Below, one piece after another: positions 44,955 through 52,978 of a DNA stretch of 64,000 nucleotides. The notes beneath the pieces are model-generated. The model had not been told where the DNA came from. It did not search any database and saw only the letters and a list, made by a program, of their open reading frames with translations. Source of the stretch: Herbaspirillum sp. WKF16 (GTDB lineage Bacteria; Pseudomonadota; Gammaproteobacteria; Burkholderiales; Burkholderiaceae_D); assembly GCF_028993615.1 (NCBI RefSeq), contig NZ_CP118632.1:1054001-1118000 (forward strand), in the 5' to 3' direction. Each line of letters begins with the position of its first letter. Position 1 is the stretch's first letter. Both the position numbers and the translations under genes were made by a program.

Positions 44955-45914
44955 ATGGATAAAGCGGAATCTGAAATCCTGCTCGCCCAGCCACGCGGCT
45001 TTTGCGCCGGCGTCGACCGCGCCATCGAAATCGTCGAGCGCGCGCTGCAGCAGTTCGGCGCGCCCATCTACGTGCGTCATGAGATCGTGCATAACGCCTA
45101 CGTGGTCAGCGACCTGCGCGCCAAGGGCGCGGTGTTCATCGAGGAACTGGCCGACGTCCCGGCCGGCAATACCGTGATCTTCTCCGCCCACGGCGTCTCC
45201 AAGGCGATCCAGGCCGAAGCCGCCGAGCGCGGCCTGACGGTGTTCGACGCCACCTGCCCGCTGGTCACCAAGGTCCACATGGAAGTGGCCAAGATGCGGC
45301 GCGAAGGCCGCGAGATCATCATGATCGGCCACGCCGGCCACCCGGAGGTGGAAGGCACCATGGGCCAGACCGAAGCGGGCATGCACCTGGTGGAAACGGT
45401 AGAAGACGTGCACAGCCTGCAGGTGGCCGACCCCGAGCTGCTGGCCTACGTCTCTCAGACCACGCTGTCGGTGGACGACACCGCCGAGATCATCGCCGCC
45501 CTGCGCGCGCGTTTCCCGGCAATCTCCGAACCCAAGAAGGGCGACATTTGCTACGCCACCACCAACCGCCAGGAGGCCGTGAAGTTCATGGCGCCGCAGG
45601 TGGACGTGGTGATCGTGGTCGGCAGCCCCAACAGCTCCAACTCCAACCGCCTGCGCGAGCTGGCCGAGAAGAAGGGCGTGCCCGCCTTCATGGTTGACAA
45701 CGCCGCGCTGATCCAGCCCGAATGGGTGGCCGGCAAGCCGCGCGTGGGCGTCACCGCCGGCGCTTCCGCGCCCGAGGTGCTGGTGCAGGCGGTGATCGAC
45801 CGCCTCAAGGAAATCGGCTCGCGCAGCGTGCGCGTGCTCGACGGCATCGAGGAACACGTCACCTTCCCGCTGCCCAAGGGCCTGGGCGCGCGCGCTGCGG
45901 CTGAAAGCGCCTGA
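44955..45914 (+). CDS. ispH: 4-hydroxy-3-methylbut-2-enyl diphosphate reductase
   Basis: 319 residues. Final step of the MEP isoprenoid pathway, using a [4Fe-4S] cluster. The conserved cysteines are present in [17 protein letters not shown] (Cys17), [13 protein letters not shown] and [14 protein letters not shown]; the substrate-binding [15 protein letters not shown] and [11 protein letters not shown] are intact. ATG 44955 is preceded by CAAGGAAGCC. Second gene of the fkpB-ispH unit, ending at a strong terminator. Confidence 0.98.
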   Translation: MDKAESEILLAQPRGFCAGVDRAIEIVERALQQFGAPIYVRHEIVHNAYVVSDLRAKGAVFIEELADVPAGNTVIFSAHGVSKAIQAEAAERGLTVFDATCPLVTKVHMEVAKMRREGREIIMIGHAGHPEVEGTMGQTEAGMHLVETVEDVHSLQVADPELLAYVSQTTLSVDDTAEIIAALRARFPAISEPKKGDICYATTNRQEAVKFMAPQVDVVIVVGSPNSSNSNRLRELAEKKGVPAFMVDNAALIQPEWVAGKPRVGVTAGASAPEVLVQAVIDRLKEIGSRSVRVLDGIEEHVTFPLPKGLGARAAAESA

Positions 45915-45940
45915 TCGGCCCGTAAAGACCGCTGCGTTGG

Positions 45941-45965
45941 AAAGGCTTGCTTCTGCAAGCCTTTT
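45941..45965 (+). terminator. ispH terminator
   Basis: AAAGGCTTGC-TTCT-GCAAGCCTTT followed by more T residues. Confidence 0.93.
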
Positions 45966-46465
45966 TCATTTGCGTAATCGTTTACGCATAAAATCTCCGG
46001 GATTCATGGTCTTACCTCGAATTCTTATGTAACAGCCTCGTCTTTTGTCTGGATTGTGCGTAGGTTCTGCGTATAATTCCGCACCAATATTGACGTGCCA
46101 CCCAAAAGAAAGGCATGCGAGGCCCGCGTGCAGCAGGGCAGGGCGCCGCCAGCGCGGCGTAACAGGAGACAGGGAGACACCCATCATGCAAGTCCACATG
46201 CCTGCCGGCAGATGCCGGCGCATCCGGCATTCCAGCCTGGAACGCATCTTCCGCATTCGCGGCGACAGCGGCTGAGCCGCCTTTTCCATCGACATCCGAA
46301 CCGCCGTCAGAGCCCACGGGGCCAGGGATGCGCATCGTCTTTTTATGAAGGCCCCCGGGGGCCATCCTGGCAGGCGGGAACGGATTTTGCTCATCCCCAT
46401 GCTTTCGCGGCCGGCCGGCATAACGGCCGGTGCGTTTTTCGTCATTTCAGAGTGAAGAGTTATCC
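45966..46465 (+). promoter_or_regulatory. 500-bp leader region of the liv operon
   Basis: No convincing protein gene. A TATAAT hexamer lies at 46072-46077 with no good -35. Farther down are several short GC hairpins, and just before livH a stem CCGGCC-GGCATAAC-GGCCGG (46411-46430) is followed by TGCGTTTTT, which could act as an attenuator. A 29-codon reading frame at 46186-46275 is listed separately. Confidence 0.5.
46186..46275 (+). CDS. Possible 29-residue leader peptide upstream of livH
   Basis: MQVHMPAGRCRRIRHSSLER... with AGGAGACAGGGAGACACC shortly before the ATG. It ends about 135 bp before the attenuator-like stem in front of livH. No run of Leu, Ile or Val codons is present, so classical branched-chain attenuation is not evident. 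It may be spurious. Confidence 0.25.
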   Translation: MQVHMPAGRCRRIRHSSLERIFRIRGDSG

Positions 46466-47395
46466 ATGGACATTTTCATCCAGCAGATCATCAACGGCCT
46501 GGTGCTGGGCAGCATGTACGCGCTGATCGCATTGGGTTACACGATGGTGTACGGCGTGCTGAACCTGATCAACTTTGCGCACGGGGACATCCTGATGGTG
46601 GGGGCGATGGTGGGCCTCTCGCTGCTCAAGCTGGTGCAGAACGTGGCGCCGCAGTTGCCGGGGATCGTGCAATTGATCATCGCCATCGTGGGCGCCATTC
46701 CGGTGTGCATCGTGGTCAGCCTGGTCATCGAGCGGGTGGCGTATCGTCCGCTGCGCAACGCGCCGCGGCTGGCGCCCTTGATCACGGCCATCGGCGTGTC
46801 GATCCTGTTGCAGACCATCGCCATGATGATCTGGGGCCGCAGCCCCTTGCCGTTCCCGCAGGTGATGCCGTCGGATCCGGTGCATATCGCCGGGGCGCTG
46901 ATTTCGCCCACGCAGATCATGCTGCTGGCGCTGGCGGTGCTGGCCATGGTGGGGTTGGTGCTGGTGGTGGAGAAGACCAAGATGGGGCGCGCCATGCGGG
47001 CCACGGCGGAGAACCCGCGCATTGCGGGCTTGATGGGGGTGGATTCGAACAAGGTGATCGTGGTGACGTTCGCCATCGGCGCGGGCCTGGCGGCCATTGC
47101 CGGGGTGATGTGGGCGGCCAACTACTCGACGGCGCAGTTCGCCATGGGCTTCGTGCCGGGCTTGAAGGCGTTCTCGGCGGCGGTGCTGGGCGGCATCGGC
47201 AACATCTACGGCGCCATGCTGGGCGGCATCTTGCTGGGGCTGATCGAGAGCCTGGGCGCGGGTTACATCGGCGACCTGACGGGCGACTTCCTGGGCAGCA
47301 ACTACCAGGACATCTTCGCCTTCATCGTGCTGATCATCGTGCTCACGCTGCGTCCGTCCGGCATCATGGGTGAGCGAGTCGCAGACCGCGCCTGA
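46466..47395 (+). CDS. livH: Branched-chain amino-acid ABC transporter permease LivH
   Basis: 309-residue inner-membrane permease with about eight helices. LivH signatures: NGLVLGSMYALIALGYTMVYGVLNLINFAHGDILMVGAMVG and MGRAMRATAENPRIAGLMGVDSNKVI (the EAA-like cytoplasmic loop contacting the ATPase). Forms the channel with LivM; energy comes from LivG and LivF. ATG 46466 starts the operon livHMGF, but no livK/J binding protein gene is present in this window. A palindromic repeat separates it from livM. Confidence 0.96.
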   Translation: MDIFIQQIINGLVLGSMYALIALGYTMVYGVLNLINFAHGDILMVGAMVGLSLLKLVQNVAPQLPGIVQLIIAIVGAIPVCIVVSLVIERVAYRPLRNAPRLAPLITAIGVSILLQTIAMMIWGRSPLPFPQVMPSDPVHIAGALISPTQIMLLALAVLAMVGLVLVVEKTKMGRAMRATAENPRIAGLMGVDSNKVIVVTFAIGAGLAAIAGVMWAANYSTAQFAMGFVPGLKAFSAAVLGGIGNIYGAMLGGILLGLIESLGAGYIGDLTGDFLGSNYQDIFAFIVLIIVLTLRPSGIMGERVADRA

Positions 47396-47407
47396 TCAAG
47401 AACAAGC

Positions 47408-47512
47408 CGTCGTTCCTGCGCAAGCAGGAACCCAGTGACGTCAGTGGCGAAAGGCGAGCGCCGTCAAGACATTGAAACGACACTGGGTCCCTGCTTTCGC
47501 AGGGACGACAGG
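47408..47512. repeat. Palindromic intergenic repeat, copy 2
   Basis: Arms 47408-47441 and about 47476-47512 pair with each other, each with an internal hairpin (TTCCTGC/GCAGGAA and GTCCCTGC/GCAGGGAC). Same family as copies 1 and 3 but more diverged. It lies inside the liv operon between livH and livM and may alter mRNA stability there. Confidence 0.75.
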
Positions 47513-47544
47513 TAGCTTACTTATTTATTGAATCGGAAACCAAT

Positions 47545-48759
47545 ATGGCTCTCCTATCCTTCGACATGAAACGCAACCCGGCGCAAGCCAGGACCAGCCT
47601 GCTGGTGCTGCTGGCGCTGATGATCGTGTTCCCCTTCATCGCGCAGCAGTTCGGCAACTCCTGGGTGCGCATCATGGACATCGCCCTGCTGTACATCATG
47701 CTGGCGCTGGGCCTGAACGTGGTGGTGGGCTTTGCCGGCCTGCTGGACCTGGGCTACATCGCCTTCTACGCCATCGGCGCGTACACGGCGGGCCTGCTGG
47801 CCTCGCCGCAGTTTGCGGCGGTGATCGAATCCTTCGTCAACACCTACCCGGCGGTGGGCAACTTCCTGGTGTGGGTGTGCGGGCCGGAGATCGTGCAGAA
47901 CGGCATCCACCTGTCGCTGTGGCTGATCGTGCCGGTGTCGGGCCTGTTCGCGGCGCTGTTCGGGGCGTTGCTGGGCGCGCCGACCCTGAAGCTGCGCGGC
48001 GACTACCTGGCCATCGTGACGCTGGGCTTCGGCGAGATCATCCGCATCTTCATGAACAACCTGAACGCGCCGGTGAACATCACCAACGGCCCGCAGGGGA
48101 TCAACCTGATCGACCCGATCCGGGTGTTCGGGGTGTCGCTGGCCGGCGAGCCGGGTTCGGGCTCGATGGTCAAGATCTTCGGCATGAGCACGCCCTCGGT
48201 GAACGCCTACTACTTCCTGTTCCTGCTGTTGTGCATCGGCGTGATCTTCTTCTCGGTGCGGCTGCAGGACTCGCGCCTGGGCCGCGCCTGGGTGGCGATC
48301 CGCGAGGATGAGATCGCCGCCAAGGCGATGGGCATCAACACCCGCAACGTCAAGCTGCTGGCGTTCGCCATGGGCGCGTCCTTCGGCGGCGTCTCGGGCG
48401 CCATGTTCGGCGCCTTCCAGGGCTTCGTGTCGCCGGAATCGTTCTCGCTGACCGAGTCCATCGCGGTGCTGGCCATGGTGGTGCTGGGCGGCATCGGCCA
48501 CATCCCCGGCGTGGTGCTGGGCGGGGTGATCCTGGCGGCGCTGCCGGAAGTGCTGCGCCACGTGGTGGAGCCGCTGCAGATGGCCATCTTCGGCAAGGTC
48601 TGGATCGACGCCGAAGTGCTGCGCCAGCTGCTCTACGGCCTGGCCATGGTGGTGATCATGCTGACGCGCCCGGCAGGCCTGTGGCCCTCGCCGCGGCATG
48701 AAGACCGTCCGGAAGCGGATCACGCGTCGGTGGGCAGCACCGGCGAAGTCAAGGCATAA
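47545..48759 (+). CDS. livM: Branched-chain amino-acid ABC transporter permease LivM
   Basis: 404 residues, about nine to ten helices. VVVGFAGLLDLGYIAFYAIGAYTAGLL, LRGDYLAIVTLGFGEIIRIFMNN, LGRAWVAIREDEIAAKAMGINTRNVKLLAF and GGIGHIPGVVLGGVIL are LivM marks. ATG 47545 follows GAATCGGAAACCAAT with a modest ribosome site. It pairs with LivH and is followed 12 bp later by livG. Confidence 0.96.
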   Translation: MALLSFDMKRNPAQARTSLLVLLALMIVFPFIAQQFGNSWVRIMDIALLYIMLALGLNVVVGFAGLLDLGYIAFYAIGAYTAGLLASPQFAAVIESFVNTYPAVGNFLVWVCGPEIVQNGIHLSLWLIVPVSGLFAALFGALLGAPTLKLRGDYLAIVTLGFGEIIRIFMNNLNAPVNITNGPQGINLIDPIRVFGVSLAGEPGSGSMVKIFGMSTPSVNAYYFLFLLLCIGVIFFSVRLQDSRLGRAWVAIREDEIAAKAMGINTRNVKLLAFAMGASFGGVSGAMFGAFQGFVSPESFSLTESIAVLAMVVLGGIGHIPGVVLGGVILAALPEVLRHVVEPLQMAIFGKVWIDAEVLRQLLYGLAMVVIMLTRPAGLWPSPRHEDRPEADHASVGSTGEVKA

Positions 48760-48771
48760 GGAGCACATCAC

Positions 48772-49539
48772 ATGACACAGACACTGCTCAAGATCCGCGA
48801 CGTGAGCAAGCGCTTCGGCGGCCTGCAGGCCTTGAACGGCGTGGGCATCACGATCGAACGCGGCCAGATCTACGGCCTGATCGGCCCCAACGGCGCCGGC
48901 AAGACCACCTTCTTCAACGTCATCACCGGGCTGTACCAGCCCGACACCGGCAGCTTCGAGCTGGACGGCAAGCCGTATAGCCCGAGCGCGCCGCACGAAG
49001 TGGCCAAGGCCGGCATTGCGCGCACCTTCCAGAACATCCGCCTGTTCGGCGAGATGACGGTGCTGGAGAACGTGATGGTGGGCTGCCACGTGCGCACCAA
49101 ACAGAACGTCTTCGGGGCGGTGTTCCGCCACAAGGCGGCGCGCGAAGAGGAAGCGGCGATCCGCGCCAAGTCGCAGCAGCTGCTGGACTTCGTGGGCATC
49201 GGCCAGTTCGCCAAGCGCACCGCGCGCCACCTGTCGTACGGCGACCAGCGGCGCCTGGAGATCGCCCGGGCGCTGGCGACCGACCCGCAACTGCTGGCGC
49301 TGGACGAACCGGCGGCGGGCATGAACGCCACCGAGAAGCTGGGCCTGCGCGAGCTGCTGGTGAAGATCCAGGCCGAAGGCAAGACGATCCTATTGATCGA
49401 ACACGATGTGAAACTGATGATGGGCCTGTGCAACCGCATCACGGTGCTGGACTACGGCAAGCCGATTGCCGAGGGCGTGCCGGCGGATGTGCAGAAGAAC
49501 CCGGCCGTGATCGAGGCCTACCTGGGCGCCGGCCATTGA
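48772..49539 (+). CDS. livG: Branched-chain amino-acid ABC transporter ATPase LivG
   Basis: 255 residues. Walker A GPNGAGKTTFFNVITG, signature LSYGDQRRLEIARALATDPQLLALDEPAAGMN with Walker B, and switch His in LIEHDVKLMM. LivG-type proteins have the extra GVPADVQKNPAVIEAYLG C-terminus seen here. AAGGAGC precedes ATG 48772. Confidence 0.97.
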   Translation: MTQTLLKIRDVSKRFGGLQALNGVGITIERGQIYGLIGPNGAGKTTFFNVITGLYQPDTGSFELDGKPYSPSAPHEVAKAGIARTFQNIRLFGEMTVLENVMVGCHVRTKQNVFGAVFRHKAAREEEAAIRAKSQQLLDFVGIGQFAKRTARHLSYGDQRRLEIARALATDPQLLALDEPAAGMNATEKLGLRELLVKIQAEGKTILLIEHDVKLMMGLCNRITVLDYGKPIAEGVPADVQKNPAVIEAYLGAGH

Positions 49540-49587
49540 CGTTGCATGCCACAGATTAGTCAGAACATTATTCGAGATTGAAAAGCG

Positions 49588-50310
49588 ATGACGAATATTC
49601 TTAAAGTTGAAAACCTGTCGGTGGCCTACGGCGGCATCCAGGCCGTGAAGGGCATCAGCCTGGAAGTGAACGAAGGCGAACTGGTGACGCTGATCGGCGC
49701 CAACGGCGCGGGCAAGACCACGACCCTCAAAGCCATCACCGGCACGCTGCCCAGCAGCAAGGTGGACGGCCATATCGAATACCTGGGGCAGGGCCTGAAG
49801 GGCAAGAAGTCCTTCGAGCTGGTCAAGGACAAGCTGGCGATGGTGCCGGAAGGTCGCGGGGTCTTCACGCGCATGAGCATCCAGGAAAACCTGTTGATGG
49901 GCGCCTACACCAGCGATGACAAGGGGCAAATACAAGCCGACATCGACAAGTGGTTCGAGGTTTTCCCGCGCTTGAAGGAACGCGCGGCGCAGATGGCGGG
50001 CACCCTGTCGGGCGGGGAGCAGCAGATGCTGGCCATGGCGCGCGCGCTGATGAGCCATCCGACGCTGCTGCTGCTGGACGAACCGTCGATGGGCCTGTCG
50101 CCGATCATGGTGGAGAAGATCTTCGAGGTGATCCGCAATGTGTCGGCGCAGGGGATCACGATCCTCCTGGTGGAGCAGAACGCCAAGCTGGCGCTGGAGG
50201 CGGCGCACCGGGGCTATGTGATGGAGTCGGGGCTGATCACCATGAACGGCGAGGCCAGGCAGATGCTGGATGATCCGCGGGTGAAGGCGGCTTATCTCGG
50301 GGAAGGTTGA
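49588..50310 (+). CDS. livF: Branched-chain amino-acid ABC transporter ATPase LivF
   Basis: 240 residues. Walker A GANGAGKTTTLKAITG, signature LSGGEQQMLAMARALMSHPTLLLLDEPSMGLSPIMVEKIFEVI, and switch VEQNAKLALEAAHRGYVMESG, typical of LivF. Last gene of livHMGF, 48 bp after livG, ending at a terminator. Confidence 0.97.
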   Translation: MTNILKVENLSVAYGGIQAVKGISLEVNEGELVTLIGANGAGKTTTLKAITGTLPSSKVDGHIEYLGQGLKGKKSFELVKDKLAMVPEGRGVFTRMSIQENLLMGAYTSDDKGQIQADIDKWFEVFPRLKERAAQMAGTLSGGEQQMLAMARALMSHPTLLLLDEPSMGLSPIMVEKIFEVIRNVSAQGITILLVEQNAKLALEAAHRGYVMESGLITMNGEARQMLDDPRVKAAYLGEG

Positions 50311-50339
50311 GCTTCTCCTGCGCATCGCAATACCCGAAG

Positions 50340-50365
50340 GCCGCATGCTCGCATGCGGCTTTTTT
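50340..50365 (+). terminator. liv operon terminator
   Basis: GCCGCATG-CTCG-CATGCGGC followed by six T residues. Confidence 0.92.
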
Positions 50366-50385
50366 ATTGCCGCAGCGGCATGATG

Positions 50386-50501
50386 AACGACGCTGGGTCC
50401 CGGCCTGCGCCGGGACGACAGGAAGGGGTAACTTGAACTCCCGGCTGTTCGAGCTTATCTCTTGCTTGTCGTCCCGGCGAATGTCGTGACCCAGTGACGT
50501 T
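50386..50501. repeat. Palindromic intergenic repeat, copy 3
   Basis: Left arm 50386-50419 is identical over 34 nt to that of copy 1. The right arm 50468-50501 is an inverted but diverged partner. It lies just after the liv terminator, in the 324-bp gap before the FMN reductase, which is otherwise empty. Confidence 0.8.
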
Positions 50502-50634
50502 ATCCGATTGCAATACCATCATCGATGCCGGAACCGGCAATCGCCTATCGCGTTCCATTGCTGTTAGCATCTGGAACTCGCCGCACTACAACCTCCGGCA
50601 TTACCGTTTATCCCCACCCCACAAGGAGAACAGC

Positions 50635-51201
50635 ATGAGCCAGACCGACGTCAAGATCCTCGGCATTTCCGGCAGCCTGCGCGCCAAGTCTTATAACACC
50701 GCCGCCCTGCGGGCCTTGCAGGAGCTGTTGCCGCCGGGAGTCTCGCTGGCCGAGGCCGATATTTCCGACTTGCCGCTGTACAACGACGACCTGCGCGAAC
50801 AAGGCTGGCCGGCGCCGGTGGAGCGCCTGCGCAAGCAGATCGCCGAGGCCGACGCCATCATCTTTTCCACGCCCGAGTACAACTATTCGGTGCCGGGTGT
50901 GTTGAAGAACGCCATCGACTGGGCTTCCCGCCCGCCGTCGCCGCCGTTCGCGGCCAAACCTGCCGCCATCATGGGCGCCAGCCCGGGCGCCATCGGCACC
51001 GCGCGCGCCCAGTATCACCTGCGCCAGATCGGCGTGTTCCTCGACTTGCAGTTCATCAACAAGCCGGAAGTGATGATCGGCAACTGCGCCGAGCGCTTCG
51101 ACGCCAACGGCAAGCTCACGCATGAGCCCACCCGCGAATTCCTGAAGACCATGGTGACGGCGCTGGCGGATCGCGTGCGCTACCTGCGCGACCGCAAGTA
51201 G
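50635..51201 (+). CDS. NADPH-dependent FMN reductase / chromate-quinone reductase-like flavoprotein
   Basis: 188-residue flavodoxin-fold protein. GISGSLRAKSYNTAALRAL binds FMN phosphate; FSTPEYNYSVPGVLKNAIDWASRP and IMGASPGAIGTARAQYHLRQI are signatures of the ArsH/ChrR/YieF NAD(P)H:FMN oxidoreductase group that reduces quinones and chromate. ACAAGGAGAACAGC precedes ATG 50635. Single gene with its own terminator. Confidence 0.92.
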   Translation: MSQTDVKILGISGSLRAKSYNTAALRALQELLPPGVSLAEADISDLPLYNDDLREQGWPAPVERLRKQIAEADAIIFSTPEYNYSVPGVLKNAIDWASRPPSPPFAAKPAAIMGASPGAIGTARAQYHLRQIGVFLDLQFINKPEVMIGNCAERFDANGKLTHEPTREFLKTMVTALADRVRYLRDRK

Positions 51202-51223
51202 ATTCCCGCATCGGCAAAGAAAA

Positions 51224-51249
51224 AGCGCAGCCGCCGGCTGCGCTTTTTT
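51224..51249 (+). terminator. FMN reductase terminator
   Basis: AGCGCAGCC-GCC-GGCTGCGCT stem flanked by A-run and T-run, usable from both strands. Confidence 0.93.
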
Positions 51250-51276
51250 ATTGGACGCCTTGCTGCGAAGGCGGCG

Positions 51277-51741
51277 TCAGGCGGCCTTGCGCGCCCGCAC
51301 CTGGTTGCACAGGCCGCGCACCTTGTCGTGGTTGGCCAGCACACCCTGGTACTGGCGCTCGACGATCAGGCGCACGTCATTGGGCAGGTCCTGGCTCAGG
51401 GCCTTGCGATAGGCATGCACCGCGGCATCCTCGCCGCGCTCGCATTCGTTGAGGATCGCTTCGTCGTCGCGTCCCGTGATGGCGGACTTGAGGTGGATCC
51501 ACTGGCGATGCAGGGTGCCGCCGAAGGTGCTGTGGTTGGCCGGCTCCCCGCCCAGGCGATGCACCAGGTCCTGCAGGTCCAGCACGGTCTGCGCGCATTC
51601 GACGGCGCGCGCCGAGAACATTTCCTTGTAGTTGGCGTAACGCTCTTCGGCATCTTCCGCGCAGGTGCGGAAGCCCTTCTCGCCGTCCTTGGAAATCTGG
51701 ATCAGGTCGTTGAGCGTGGAAATCAGATGGTCGTTGGTCAT
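51277..51741 (-). CDS. PA2169-type four-helix-bundle protein (DUF2383)
   Basis: 154 residues in four amphipathic helices: LISTLNDLIQISKDGEKGFRTCAEDAE, a glutamate/cysteine-containing second helix, HSTFGGTLHRQWIHLKSAITGRDDEAILNECERGEDAAVHAYRKAL and a final helix. DUF2383 has a ferritin-like helical arrangement and is linked in other bacteria to stress or envelope sigma factors. AGGGAGACC precedes ATG 51741 on the minus strand. It marks the left edge of the stress island and follows a 25-residue peptide gene on the same strand. Confidence 0.9.
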   Translation of the reverse strand: MTNDHLISTLNDLIQISKDGEKGFRTCAEDAEERYANYKEMFSARAVECAQTVLDLQDLVHRLGGEPANHSTFGGTLHRQWIHLKSAITGRDDEAILNECERGEDAAVHAYRKALSQDLPNDVRLIVERQYQGVLANHDKVRGLCNQVRARKAA

Positions 51742-51798
51742 GATGGTCTCCCTTGCGGCGCCGCCGCCGGAACGTCCATGGCGGCAGGCGGTTACGGA

Positions 51799-51876
51799 TC
51801 AGTGGACGAACAGATAAACCAGCACCAGTACGAAAGCCGGGATACCGCACAGCCACGCCAGGAAATACTTGCCCAT
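51799..51876 (-). CDS. 25-residue single-span membrane peptide (WLxGxP type)
   Basis: MGKYFLAWLCGIPAFVLVLVYLFVH, with a near-ideal AAAGGAGAACATC in front. It is one hydrophobic helix ending in His. The WLCGIP core matches WLVGVP in the peptide at 52855-52929, so the two are paralogues. It lies 57 bp upstream of the DUF2383 gene and probably shares its promoter, which carries a stress element at 51982-52011. Confidence 0.7.
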   Translation of the reverse strand: MGKYFLAWLCGIPAFVLVLVYLFVH

Positions 51877-51981
51877 GATGTTCTCCTTTCTTGTCGGATA
51901 AGTCGCATTGAAACGATGCCGGGGCGGATTCTGCTGCGCGCCCGGATGATTGTCATCCTAGGTACCGGCGCCGCTCACGAC

Positions 51982-52011
51982 CATCGGACGGCAGCCTAAG
52001 CGCGTGTAGGA
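51982..52011 (-). promoter_or_regulatory. Bipartite stress element, minus strand
   Basis: TCCTACA, 16 bp, TCCGATG on the minus strand, with exactly the spacing of the plus-strand copies at 52111 and 52654. It lies about 105 bp upstream of the 25-residue peptide gene. The second half is a weaker match. Confidence 0.55.
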
Positions 52012-52110
52012 ATAGCGTCCTGGCGCGGCTTTGCGCGTCATTTGCCGGCGCAATGCCGCGCCGGCGCCGGGCCGATCCCCGCAAAGCCAGAGCCGGCGGG
52101 CCTCTTCACC

Positions 52111-52146
52111 TTGTCCTACAAGACAATCGGGGGGCGTCCTATAGAG
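52111..52146 (+). promoter_or_regulatory. Bipartite stress element A
   Basis: TTGTCCTACA, then CAATCGG and CCTATAGAG, 36 nt in all and matching element B (52654-52689) at 29 of 36 positions. TCCTACA and TCCTATA start 23 bp apart. CCTATAG resembles a sigma-S-like -10. It lies about 80 bp before the CsbD-like gene at 52225 in a 348-bp divergent intergenic region. Confidence 0.72.
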
Positions 52147-52224
52147 CGCGGCAGTGGCCCGTTGCTAAGATTTTTCCCACGCTGCAACGCTTGTATCGAC
52201 ACCCACCTTTTGGAGGCGCGTTCC

Positions 52225-52419
52225 ATGAACAAGAAGACGATCACCGGCCAGTTCCACTATGCCCTGGGCAAGGTCCAGGAGCAGTTCGCCACGATGACCG
52301 GCGACACCCAGCTGCAGCATGCGGCGCTCAAGCGCCAGACCGATGGCCGGATCATGCATGCGGTGGGCCAGGCGCAAGACCTGATCAAGCGGTCGCTGCG
52401 TCATCGCGCGTCGATGTAA
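52225..52419 (+). CDS. CsbD-like small stress protein (divergent)
   Basis: 64 residues. MNKKTITGQFHYALGKVQEQFATMTGDTQLQHAALKRQTDGRIMHAVGQAQDLIK follows the CsbD pattern of short amphipathic repeats (K-x-x-G-x-x...GK-x-Q-E). Weaker match than the CsbD genes at 53999 and 58993. TTTGGAGGCG precedes ATG 52225. CsbD proteins are highly expressed under general stress; their biochemical role is unknown. Confidence 0.7.
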   Translation: MNKKTITGQFHYALGKVQEQFATMTGDTQLQHAALKRQTDGRIMHAVGQAQDLIKRSLRHRASM

Positions 52420-52442
52420 GCGCGACCGGCGAGAAGGAGGAC

Positions 52443-52646
52443 ATGATGATTTCCGCAAAAAACCTGTTGCTGGCTTTCGGCGTCGCAGGCGCCGCCGTGG
52501 CCGCAACGCTCAATGTGATGGCGCGCGATGCGCGCCGCCGCGACCGTCATCTGCAGCGCGTGGCCTTGCAACGCTGGGAAGACGAGGGCGGCAATCTCTA
52601 CCCGGTAGCGGGCGTTTCGCCTGCGCGCCGCCGCAGCCCCCGATGA
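52443..52646 (+). CDS. Small membrane-anchored protein, no family recognised
   Basis: 67 residues: MMISAKNLLLAFGVAGAAVAATLNVMARDARRRDRHLQR..., one N-terminal hydrophobic helix followed by an Arg-rich soluble tail. An excellent site GAAGGAGGAC precedes ATG 52443. It lies 23 bp after the CsbD-like gene and is probably in the same transcript. Positive residues after the helix suggest an N-out, C-in anchor. Confidence 0.65.
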   Translation: MMISAKNLLLAFGVAGAAVAATLNVMARDARRRDRHLQRVALQRWEDEGGNLYPVAGVSPARRRSPR

Positions 52647-52653
52647 GCGCGCT

Positions 52654-52689
52654 TTGTCCTACAGGCCAATCGGTTTGCCGCCTATAGAG
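52654..52689 (+). promoter_or_regulatory. Bipartite stress element B
   Basis: Second copy of the 36-nt element: TTGTCCTACA, CAATCGG, CCTATAGAG with the same 23-bp half-site spacing. It directly follows the previous small gene and precedes the peptide-DUF883-ferritin series by about 165 bp. Confidence 0.72.
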
Positions 52690-52854
52690 GGCAACGGAGA
52701 CGGCAGGTATCTTGGTGACATGGCGATTGCGGTTCCGTACGGAGAGGCTCAGGCGCTTCCCCGCGCGTCACATCAGTAATGGGAGGCCGGACACACGGCA
52801 GCACCAGCAGGCAGCGCATCCGGCTCGACAGAATAAAACCAGAAGGAGGCAGTC

Positions 52855-52929
52855 ATGGACAAGCTCGTGATCGGATGGCTCGTGGGTGTGCCGGTGCTGA
52901 TGCTGATCGTTCTGCAGTACCTGATGTGA
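52855..52929 (+). CDS. 24-residue single-span membrane peptide (WLxGxP type)
   Basis: MDKLVIGWLVGVPVLMLIVLQYLM, preceded by AGAAGGAGGC, an excellent ribosome site. One hydrophobic helix. WLVGVP aligns with WLCGIP of the peptide at 51799-51876; the rest is conserved in character only. It is 49 bp upstream of the DUF883 gene and probably co-transcribed. Confidence 0.7.
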   Translation: MDKLVIGWLVGVPVLMLIVLQYLM

Positions 52930-52978
52930 GCGATCCGCGATCGAATTGATGAACCCCGAACACAGATGGAGAGCAAGC

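Noticed and set aside
45966..46445. 160-codon minus-strand frame upstream of livH
   Set aside because: Arg/Met/Pro-rich without a ribosome site or family resemblance; it runs into the ispH terminator region.
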